From Tilletia caries (Eukaryota > Basidiomycota > Exobasidiomycetes > Tilletiales > Tilletiaceae): DNA of 64,000 bases. Every line of letters begins with the position of its first letter. Position 1 is the stretch's first letter. The stretch is taken from assembly GCA_032718865.1 (NCBI GenBank), contig JALUTQ010000027.1, positions 1-64,000 on the forward strand. The letters run 5' to 3'. A program made the position numbers and the translations under genes. Below, in pieces: positions 9,586-17,555 of the stretch. The notes beneath the pieces were generated by a model. It was not told where the DNA came from. It was given only the letters and a program-made list of their open reading frames with translations, and made no database searches.

Positions 9586-11405
9586 GCTGACGCCGATCTG
9601 ATGGTATCTTCCACTAGGCTCCTCCTTTGTACCCTCGATTGATTGTCTAACCTCAACGCCGCAAAACTCCAAAACGTTCGGAACGAGGCCGAACTTCAGT
9701 CCATCAAGCATGAACCATCACTCAGGGCCTAAAGCTTGCTCAAAGGCCCTCCGCCTGCCCTCCGCCGCTGCTGCTGCTATTGGAGCGTTACGACGACCAC
9801 ATCGCTTTCTGCGGTTCGTCCCTTCCGTCGACGATCAGAGACACAGCAGAAGTCGTGACTCAAGAAGCCTTGCTCATCTCGCATCAGGCTCTGGCAACAG
9901 AGCGTGGCATTGACATTGACGGCGAGCTCCTCATTTTCAACTCGATTCTCGGTAACGTATACAGCGCTCGCTCTCTCTCTTCTCGCCGTACTACAGACAC
10001 TCCTCACACTCTCTACCCCTTCTCCTTTCCAGCTCAGTGAGCTTCGCCCAACACTCTTCTCTCTTCGTTCGCCGTTCCCCATCTTCAACTTCTACAAGCG
10101 CGATGGCACGCGCACATCTCAAGGTGAGCACACATGTGACCTGTGTATATTTCCTGGTTGGTATTGCTGATTCGAACTGCCGCTCTCCCCACCTATGGCT
10201 GACTGATGCTCGACAGACCTCTTCTTCACAGCAGGTCCCGCCACACGCCAAGTAGCGACACGGCACAGCGCCATCGCCATCACCATCACCGCCACCTCTC
10301 TATCTTCTCGTCTCTATGTTATCGGCCACAGGTGAGATCAACGATGGCGCAGCTGAGAGCCTGAGACTCACGAATTCCATACTTATACCCTATTTCTCTC
10401 ACTATCCCCCCATCACTTCCAGGTTGGTCATTCCGCCTAGTCCCTCTCAGGTACTGCTTCACAGTTTCACACACATCTCATTCGCTTCAGCGATTCGCGG
10501 TTGCTGACTTTGCTATAGCCCGCTCTCACCTTTGCTGATCGATCACCGTTCTATGCAGCCGACCTCATCTTGCCTGTGCGACTACACGTCCGACGGCGAC
10601 CTACGTATTGCTCGCTCGTTGCAGAATTTGCGTACTTAAACAAAATAGAACGTTACTTATGATCTCTCAAAAACCCTGTATCATACAAACGTGTTGATAC
10701 AGGCGCGGGTTGGATGAAAAAACGTTGCAATATCCCTCACTAACTCCCGAGGATGCTCTAGACCATTGGGGGTCGATCCCAGGAAGTACTGGACTTCCTG
10801 CATCCAGGTCGGGCACCCCGCTGCACCTAATACCATCTTTAGGAGGTGGGACTCGGGACGCCTACGTTTAGACACCTGTTAAGCGTTGCTACCGTCCGGG
10901 GTCGTTAACCTGTCCCATCTGGGTGCATCGATCACTCTTGCACCTGTGCAATGATCCGGCAGACGTCGTTCGGGTAAAGAGTGCCATCGGATGGGAAGGA
11001 GCGCCTTCTTCTGTCGTCCTGAGACTCCCAGAATCCGAACAGATTGCCGGGCGTATTGCAGCTTGCAGGTGCCTGCGTGCGTATCACAGTTTCTAGACAC
11101 TCTTCAGGTTCAGGCTGGCGCTGGCAAGTCAAATCCTGGTGGTGTCATCTGTTGATGTGCACTTTAACGGAGCAGCATTCTGCATGTCATGGTGCAAGAC
11201 AAGTAAGTACCGACGTACTTTCCGCCGATCGATCTGTCGAGGAAGAGCGAGTAGGTTTCCTCTCCGTCCAAGTCGGGATGTGCAGACGAGACAACAACGG
11301 TCGAGAGGAGCTGAGTGGATAGGATGAAAAGAAGAAGATAGAGGAGAGAGAGAAAGGGTGAGTAAGAAGCGCTTTCTGTCGCTCTGGAATACAGTCGTTG
11401 CTGAA
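9571..11405. repeat. Segmental duplication B, copy 1
   Basis: Direct duplicate of 24109-25915. The outer parts differ by many substitutions and small indels, but about 10345-11250 and 24880-25780 are almost identical (only a handful of differences seen). It lies between the two copies of duplication A, giving an A-B-A order. Confidence 0.88.
9595..10253 (+). pseudogene. Decayed multi-exon gene in duplication B, copy 1
   Basis: Coding-like blocks shared with 24130-24770 include QNVRNEAELQS, the frame TIRDTAEVVTQEALL...GIDIDGELLIF (about 9835-9952), then a GTAACG donor, a CAG acceptor near 10038, SFAQHSSLFVRR, MARAHLK with a GTGAGC donor, and an acceptor near 10216. Stops and indels break the frame: TGA after CTCGAT near 9640, and a one-base difference from copy 2 at CTTTCTGCGG. 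Splice signals survive, so an ancestral intron-containing gene is likely. The product was not recognised. Confidence 0.35.
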
Positions 11406-11421
11406 AGTCACATCGTAACAT
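10681..11421 (-). CDS. Possible small secreted protein in duplication B (exons unresolved)
   Basis: Three open blocks are retained in both copies of duplication B: a leader-like block (11421-11164) with a hydrophobic core and GEETYSLFLDRSIGGK, a block with four cysteines (11132-10932: TCQRQPEPEECLETV, SCNTPGNLFGF, YPNDVCRII), and a short block near 10875-10681 containing GAAGCPTWMQEVQYFLGS. A GTACGT site after GGCGGAAA and several CAG acceptors exist, but I could not find one phase-consistent splice chain. Because the copies are nearly identical here, their agreement is weak evidence of coding. Confidence 0.3.
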
Positions 11422-12727
11422 TGATTATCACTGAGTCCCAGTGTGCGGTGGAGAGAAAGAGCGGGTCTACAAGCAGAAGGAGGGCAATTGGCCAGCCGAA
11501 GGAAGGTGGCGTATAGCAGTGTGCCGAAAGCTTTCTATGCCGGCGAGAACCTGTCGCAGGCGACGTATCACAAGAAGATGAGTTTGTGAGAATGAAGAAG
11601 CGACCATCATCTAATACCGGTAGAGCTGAATGCGACTCGCCTGAACTCTGAAATTACGTAGCTGAAGATGTACGTCTCTTGCGAGAGAAGGGCTCGACCG
11701 TCAACTGCAATTACTGCAAGGCCCATCGCGCAGGACGATGTCTATGATGATCTCGGAATCTCTGCAGGCATTGCCGCCGATAACGTCTTGGCAGTTAATC
11801 CACAGTATGCATCGAGGATCCGTGCAATCTCCGCAGCTGCGACATTCGTAAGAAACTTCCTCTGACTTGCACATGTCGTAGTACCTTGAGGAAGGTCTTG
11901 ATGTGTGGCTCGTTGAGGAAGAGGTGATGGCAGCGGTGGAACGGTCGTTGAAGTGATAAGGTCTTTGGGAAGAAAAAAAACGCCTTGGGTATCGAAGCAA
12001 GACGTCCAATTTCCAACCCCTTGACCTCTCATACTTAAGGCAACCGGTCTGCAGCTGGAGAAGGCGGAAGGATGATGAGCTGGTGACATGTTCAATCGAT
12101 GTGAACGTCTGACAACGTGTCAGGAGATCCCTTGCTCCCGCCTGACATAAAGAAAGGTTGAGCAAGTTACACAGCCCGCAGTTACATCTCGTCCCGCTGT
12201 AATCACCCTTTCGCATTGCTTCCCTTTGTCTGCATCGGTTTGCAAAGGTGGGTGAGTGCACCTAGACACATCAGTGACGGAGAGGTGATTGGCGCTGTAA
12301 GCACCAGCTGTGAATTCACCTTGGACAGAACGCACTTTGACAGTAGAACTCTCGTGGCAGTCTTCAAATGCATGAATGAATGATGTATCTTCATCTATAC
12401 TTCGGGCTGAAGGTGTGAAGGATGATGAGGCGATGAGGGACGGTTTGTATCCTCACGGAAACATGTCTTGGTTCTTTGTTCCTCGTGAAGGAGGCAAAGG
12501 GAGAAGGAACACTGTGGGGCGTGCGAGAGGAACGAATAAAAGAGGGAAGAATGGATAAGCGTTGTCTTCAGTGGGTAGACCACATAAAGGGAACGTTCTG
12601 CTGTCGAAGGGTGGGACAAAGAACGTTCAGTTCCTTTTCTTGGAAGCTGTAGAGCATGCTTTCCCTTCCCTCGGAGTCCAGGATCAAAAGCTACAGATCA
12701 AATCCTTCCGCCGACGAAAAGCGACAG
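11407..12727. repeat. Segmental duplication A, copy 2
   Basis: Second copy of 8368-9585, directly right of duplication B copy 1. It ends where the 130-bp repeat begins. It carries an additional segment of roughly 130 bp near 12440-12560 and an eight-base A-run at 11973-11980 where copy 1 has three. Confidence 0.85.
11701..12430 (-). CDS. Cysteine-rich protein gene, copy 2 (exon structure unresolved)
   Basis: Paralogue of 8663-9400. The C-terminal block (about 11890 to the stop at 11701) keeps all seven cysteines of copy 1 and adds two, within ECRSCGDCTDPRC; it ends RDGPCSNCS. The upstream block (about 12400-12120) is nearly identical to copy 1. In this copy one continuous frame of 186 codons runs from 12261 to the stop, but it relies on the A-run at 11973-11980 and is not conserved, so I do not take it as the protein. 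Function unknown; subtelomeric position, cysteine content and a variable C-terminus are effector-like traits, by inference only. Confidence 0.45.
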
Positions 12728-12857
12728 CTGCACACCCGCAGTCTCCCAGGTGGCTTCAGTCTGATAGCAACCATGAAGGAACATGGGAAAGACCCACCCC
12801 AGGTGGGTGGGCGCGGGCTCGATTACGTTCGTGCCGAGTGCGATCGTGGGTCGCCCT
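12728..12857 (+). repeat. 130-bp dispersed repeat, copy truncated by DIRS sequence
   Basis: Matches 23481-23610 over all 130 bases by eye. It contains a palindromic core, CCACCCCAGGTGGGTGG. At 12858 it stops abruptly where sequence belonging to the 3' side of a DIRS element begins, so the retroelement or a rearrangement broke this copy. A diverged inverted relative lies at 2066-2225. Confidence 0.85.
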
Positions 12858-12874
12858 CCCGAGCACCAAGATGG

Positions 12875-14293
12875 TTAGCCGGCACCGTCGGCGCGCGGAC
12901 CCACGTTCGACCCCCGTTCGGCGGCGGCGAGGCGGTTCAACGCCGCGTCGTCCAGGTGTAGCCGCGGTGCCATGATCTCTGCATGGTCCCGGACGTAGCG
13001 TTTCCACGCCTCACTTGACCAACGGCCGTGGACTCGCACATCGTCGAATGCATTCCCGGCGCGCAACAATTCAGTGCACCCGCCAATTCGGAAGCTATGA
13101 CCGTCGATGGCCTCAAGTTTGGCTCGGCGGGACAAGATTTGAAGGCGACTTGTGAGCGTAGCGCGCCGCATTTCCGTCACGCCACTTCCTCGCTTGAAGG
13201 CAAAGAGGCTGTGAGCGGCGTCGTCTCGAACTATGTTGAGAGCGAGATGAAGTTGAAGCCATCGCAAAGGATCGACCGTAGCCGGTCGCTTGGTGAGAAC
13301 GACGCGTTCGCCGTGAGGATTGGTCTTGGTGAACGGAAGCGAGAGCGTTGCCGTGAACGATCCACCGTAGCTGGAAGCAAAGGCCACACCGGTCCGCGAG
13401 ATGTCCTTGCGCGGATCAAACCCCTTTCGCGAGCATGTCGCTTCGCCCAACCGCAACAGGCCCCAGAACGCGACCGATGCTGCCGCAGCCGTTGCGACGT
13501 CTCCAGGACTGTCCAGCTTCACCACTTGAAGGATAGAAGACAGCCACTCGAGTGTCACCGGAGGACGAGCGGGCTTGCGGCTGCTGGAAGGGGTGTTCAG
13601 AGCTGCGTACCGTATGAGTTCGGTGCGGCGCAAATCACCTGCAGGCCACGTTTGTCGCCATATCCTATGCCACGCCCGCAACCCAGACAACCACGTGTCT
13701 ATGGTGTCGGAGGAAAATTTGCCGGCATGCTGGACGATGAAGCATTCGAGTAGTTCGGCGGGTGCGGGACAACGAAGCTGTTCTGGGGCCTCCCGTTCGT
13801 CGCACCACAAGTGCCAACGCGCCAGACCCGTGCCGTAAGACCCCAAGGTGTCTTCGCTGTACGAAGCAGCAAGGGCACTGCCGACCACCGCGATCTCCTC
13901 GGAGGACAGATGCTTTCCTGTCAGTGCCGTTATTGGCCGCCACCGGATCAGGCGCTGTGTGGCCAGCACCTCCGGTCGCAGAGACGATGAGGCAGGCTTC
14001 AACGCGTTGGGTGTGAAGCGACGCCGGTTCTCAGCCGCTGAAGGAGGAAGAGGAGTGGGGACGGAGACTGGGGGAGGTTTACTCCGCGCCGACCGCAACG
14101 CCACTATGGACGGCCGCAGAGCTTGAGAGCGGCCGGTCTGGACGGATCGCTGGACGGGGACTGACGATACATTGTCGTCATCTTCCTGACGACCGCGCCG
14201 TCGACTGTGGGCCACAGAGCTCGGAGGCCACGTGTTCTGGGAGGACGATGGAGGGAAGAAGTGGCTGTTGGATAACTCCACGACTGGGCTCAT
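12875..14293 (-). CDS. Tyrosine recombinase of DIRS element (minus copy)
   Basis: About 472 residues from the ATG at 14293, which overlaps the end of the RT/RNase H frame. Phage-integrase-like fold: a SAM-like N-terminal part (YSEDTLGSYGTGLARWHLWC), then catalytic Arg in LLRLGEAT, the His-x-x-Arg box HSFRIGG, and the distal GRWSSEAWKRYVR with the nucleophile Tyr. All expected catalytic residues are present and there is no stop. The same frame stays open upstream to 16000 (1041 codons), but that upstream part is antiphase to the RT domain and compositionally odd (Ser/Arg/Pro). The enzyme would circularise and integrate the cDNA of the element. Domain assignment is firm; the start is an inference. 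Confidence 0.88.
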   Translation of the reverse strand: MSPVVELSNSHFFPPSSSQNTWPPSSVAHSRRRGRQEDDDNVSSVPVQRSVQTGRSQALRPSIVALRSARSKPPPVSVPTPLPPSAAENRRRFTPNALKPASSSLRPEVLATQRLIRWRPITALTGKHLSSEEIAVVGSALAASYSEDTLGSYGTGLARWHLWCDEREAPEQLRCPAPAELLECFIVQHAGKFSSDTIDTWLSGLRAWHRIWRQTWPAGDLRRTELIRYAALNTPSSSRKPARPPVTLEWLSSILQVVKLDSPGDVATAAAASVAFWGLLRLGEATCSRKGFDPRKDISRTGVAFASSYGGSFTATLSLPFTKTNPHGERVVLTKRPATVDPLRWLQLHLALNIVRDDAAHSLFAFKRGSGVTEMRRATLTSRLQILSRRAKLEAIDGHSFRIGGCTELLRAGNAFDDVRVHGRWSSEAWKRYVRDHAEIMAPRLHLDDAALNRLAAAERGSNVGPRADGAG

Positions 14294-15840
14294 CCGCAGG
14301 GTTGTCAGCGGATGTGACCCGCTTTGTGTGAACGAGAATGTCATGCTTGACCTGGAGAGCGTGAATGCGCTCGATGACGGTCGTTGCGGCCGCGTTCCGC
14401 ATTCGCCCGCGCGGTACTCCGAATTGAACTCCGGTGTTGTCGGTGTAGACGATAAGGGCTGCGGATCTGATGCCCGTAGAGAGGACATGGAGGAGACCGA
14501 TCTCGATTGCCAGGGCCTCGGCAAACTGTATATCTCGTCCTTCTCCACGTGATCGCCAGTCTGGACGCAAGCGATACGAGGCACTCTGCCCGTTCCACCA
14601 GACACCAACGCCCCAGTCTGACGATGCGTCGACAAAGAGGTTGATGTCCCTGGGGGTGTATTGTTTGATGGACCGCCAGATCTCACCGCTGCCGCCGAGG
14701 TTGGTCCTCCACCACCGGATGTCCTCTTCCAGGGCGGAACCCCCATGACGCTCCGAGCGCGGGTGTGCTCCGCTTTTAACGGCCACGTTGACGAAGCCAA
14801 TGAGTCGCGTAAGGTGGCGAGGAGCGTCGACGACGACTGGGGAAGTGTGGAGGAGTCGGCCAAGGAGACGCTGCGCGTCTTCCAGTCGGTGGGTAGGCCG
14901 AGAGAGCCAGAGGTCGACGTCTGCGAGGTAGGTGCGGACCTTGGAAGCCGGCAGACCCGCTTGGCGGGCCGAGATGTTGAATGTGTATCCTGCGTATGAG
15001 AATATTGAAGACCACTGCGTTGGCTTGTGGAGGGGAAGACCGAGCTCTTCGGCCAAGGTCTTGATCTCCTCGTCGCCGTAATGCCAGCCATCGGTACGGC
15101 TAGATCCCGTCGCCTGTCGGAGCGCGTACTCGTAGGACTCGTCGTGCCTCCCTCCTGATGAATCGACCCACCACTTTGCTCCGCGGCGAAAGAAGGCTTG
15201 TGTGTCGACGAGCTCGTGAAGGTCCGCACGCTGAGCGTTGACCTCCGCGATGCGACCCTCGCGGACCCGGAAGAAGAGGATGTCGTCCACCCAGCGCCCC
15301 AAAGGCCCGAATCCTCGTGCGCGGAAGATGTCGAGGGCGGCTTCACCAACCCTTCCGAAGACCCCCGTCCCTGGACCGATGCCAAAGGAGACCCTTGTGT
15401 CGACGAAGAAACCTTCTTCGGTCCGAAGAACCATGGCCGGCCACTGAGAGGAGTGTACTGGAAGTAGCCGGTACGCGGAGTTGACATCTCGAGTGCAAGC
15501 TTCAGAGTCGGCAGGCAGAGCGAGGATGTTGGCGACCACTTGACGGAAGGTGGACCATGTGGTGGCCCAGGGCCGCGGTATGAGTTCGTTGGTCGACTGA
15601 GAAGTGCCAACGTTTGCAGAAAAGTTTTGAATGAGCTTGTATTTGTTTGGGGGTTTGGGAATGAGAGTGAGGGGCATAGACTGAAAGGAATTGTGTAAGA
15701 CAGCTTCGACATCCGCTGCGTGCTGGAAGGGTCCAATGTAGGCTCCTCGTTTTCGTTCTTTGAGAACGATCTCGCTGAGCGCCTGTCGATAGGTAATCGC
15801 CGACGGGGCGTTGTTGGCAACAACCGTTCGGATTTTAGGG
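14178..15840 (-). CDS. Reverse transcriptase/RNase H of DIRS element (minus copy), 5'-truncated
   Basis: The 499-codon frame from ATG 15677 extends upstream in frame to about 15840 (ITYRQALSEIVLKERKRGAY). RT finger and palm segments are visible: LTLIPKPPNKYKLIQNFS, TRDVNSAYRLLPV with the first catalytic Asp, and WVDDILFF with the Asp pair. RNase H follows with LFVDASSDWGVGVWW, YTDNTGVQF and SADNPADEPSRG. The catalytic core looks intact, but the N-terminus is lost at the junction with the second element. RT/RNase H of this type without a protease or DDE integrase is characteristic of DIRS elements. Confidence 0.88.
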
Positions 15841-16110
15841 GTTTTTTAGGGGTAATAAACGAATCTCTGCTCCGGAAGGCCGAGCGCCAGTGCAACAAGC
15901 CGCCAGGATACGTCGACGACTTCACAAGAACGACATCCACACTCGTCGCCGATCTCTTGCGTGCCGAGGGCGACACCATCGGCAAGGTGGGAGCGGCCAT
16001 GGAAACGCTCCGCGACCAGAGCGTCTACGGACCGACAGTGGCTCCGCTCTCGGCTGCTGCCTCTGCCTCATCCTCAAAGTTCCAGCCCACCCAGCCCCAA
16101 GCCTCATCAT

Positions 16111-16921
16111 CCTCTGGTAAGGTTGTCCCCGGAGTAACGCGGAGGGCTCCGCCTCCGCACTTCCAAATTCCGCCGGAATTTTGACTTTTTGAGGCGAGCT
16201 CCGCCTCCGCAGACTAAGACAGAGCTGAAAAAACTCAGCTCCGCGTTCCGACGGAATTATACAAAAAGTTGAAATCCCAGCTCCGCGCTCCGCGTTTTTT
16301 TCTGTGCGTTTTTCATAATGCTCCTCCGTGCTCCGTGTATGCGGAGCTCGGAATTCCGCGGAATTCCGTCGGAGCGCAGTGGTGGTATAATTTGCTCTCA
16401 GAATGACTCTAACACAATCAGAGCTATACATTCACCATCCGACATTGTTGCGGTATTGACTCCAGTGCTATTCTGAAGCTCTCAACGGATGATGATGCCT
16501 GTTTTTATCTCCTGCGCGTGTCTCGGCGATGCCTATTTTTCTCGGAATTCCGCACATTTCCGCGGAACTTGGACGGAATTCCGGCGGAGCGCACCCAAAA
16601 TAAGGTCACGTGACCCCTATTTTCGACGATCACGTGACCTCACAGCTCCGACGGAATTCCGCGGAAATTCCGCCGGAATTTTTCGCACAATTTTGACGAC
16701 TCCGCGCTCCGTACTTTTTGACTAGTGGGCCCAGGATTGGGCTCCGCGCTCCGCGTAAATTCCGGCGGAGTCCTCCAGGCGGACTCCGTGCTTTTTTAAG
16801 GTCAAAAATCTCTCAAAAGTGAGCTCCGCGCTCCGCCTCCGGCGGAGCCCTCCGTCGGAGGAGTACGGAGTCCGCAAAACCCCAGCTCCGCGTCAACTCC
16901 GGGGACAACCTTATCCTCTGG
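16111..16921. mobile_element. 795-bp TIR element (hAT-like MITE) with 8-bp target duplication
   Basis: The element is 16119-16913, flanked by the direct repeat TCCTCTGG at 16111-16118 and 16914-16921. The ends are inverted repeats starting TAAGGTTGTCCCCGGAGT, continuing with one indel to ACGCGGAG (about 27 bp). The interior has no ORF of note and is packed with permutations of CTCCGCGCTCCG and GGAATTCCGCGG. Removing the element and one duplicate restores the gag frame. An 8-bp duplication with short TIRs fits hAT, although P-type or Merlin elements also make 8-9 bp duplications. It is related to 58251-59005. Confidence 0.88.
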
Positions 16922-17241
16922 CGGCCCTTCCGTACCGGCCCTTAAACGCCGAGAGCGCGACTGGGACGACGTGCCCTTTCAGCGGGCGCCTCCCTCCTAC
17001 TCTCCCCGGGACGGAGGCGCGATCCCTCCAAAGGGGCCCCGCGCTGGCAACGACCGGCCCGACCGTCGACCGTCGCTCTACTGTACGGCCTGCTGCCGCT
17101 GGTGCGACCACGACTTCCGAGACTGTCGACAGGCGTTCTCTCCCGACCTCGAGAATCTCGGCAAGGTGGGATGGCGTTGGAAGGGCAAGTCTGTCGCTTT
17201 CTGCGACCGATTCAACAGGTCCATCGATTGCCTGGCAGCAG

Positions 17242-17471
17242 GTGAAGGGTCGCGGGCCTCAGTCCCTGAACGTTGACAGTAACGCGCTTGACTGTATTGC
17301 TTCTAGCTGGTGGGTCTCTAGATACATGAGCTCGAACAAGGGAAAGAAGGGAGTGTGGGCAAAAATGGGAGGAAGTATGATCATGATCAACGACCAAGAA
17401 CAGAAGAGAACGATGAGAAGGAAACGAGATGTATGGGAAGAGGCAAGTCCAGATGCCAAGCCCTACAGCAG
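17242..17471 (+). other. Intron in DIRS gag ORF1, also a dispersed repeat
   Basis: GTGAAGG donor and CTACAGCAG acceptor, phase 1. Splicing joins the Cys-rich gag segment to the CCHC knuckle in frame. The segment is a diverged relative of 1651-1880, which has no such exons, so the intron sequence itself is repeated in this subtelomere. This may be a spread intron or a relic of another copy of the retroelement. Confidence 0.55.
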
Positions 17472-17555
17472 GAAACTGCAGCTGGGGCCACTACTGCTCG
17501 AAGTGCGGCGCTGACGGTCACCCAGCACTCAAGTGTCACGGCTCCATCTAGTTCT

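Larger units (their letters stand above)
12858..15850 (-). mobile_element. DIRS-type (tyrosine recombinase) retrotransposon relic, minus strand
   Basis: Contains an RT/RNase H ORF and a tyrosine recombinase ORF in the order typical of DIRS elements. The 5' part with a gag-like ORF is missing: the RT frame is cut near 15835-15850, where a telomere-like purine tract (ATTTTAGGGGTTTTTTAGGGG) marks the join to a second, oppositely oriented DIRS element. The terminal repeats that define DIRS ends were not identified. Confidence 0.85.
15852..17551 (+). pseudogene. DIRS gag-like ORF1, interrupted
   Basis: Coding sequence runs from the junction to 16118, resumes after the inserted element (one 8-bp duplicate removed, the frame is exact), continues to 17241, and after a 230-bp GT-AG phase-1 segment (17242-17471) ends at TAG 17549-17551. 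Features: AERQCNKPPGYVDD near the start, a Ser/Pro-rich linker, a Cys cluster (YCTACCRWCDHDFRDC), then a CCHC zinc knuckle YCSKCGADGHPALKC that appears only when the 230-bp segment is spliced out. The knuckle is typical of gag nucleocapsid. The N-terminus is missing. Confidence 0.7.

Noticed and set aside
10765..10830. Possible tRNA or SINE because of GGGTCGATCCC, similar to a B box
   Set aside because: No A box at the right distance and no cloverleaf could be drawn by eye; the sequence lies inside a duplicated segment. A tRNAscan-SE run would settle it.
11701..12261. Continuous 186-residue Cys-rich protein in duplication A copy 2
   Set aside because: Continuity depends on an A-run that has a different length in copy 1, so the middle is probably an intron or one copy is damaged.
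15831..15850. Interstitial telomere
   Set aside because: Only two TTAGGGG-like units with a T6 between them; noted under the DIRS junction, not called as a telomere tract.
12875..16000. One 1041-residue recombinase protein
   Set aside because: Residues upstream of about 14293 are encoded antiphase to RT/RNase H and have the composition of a shadow frame; only the C-terminal 470 residues carry recombinase motifs.
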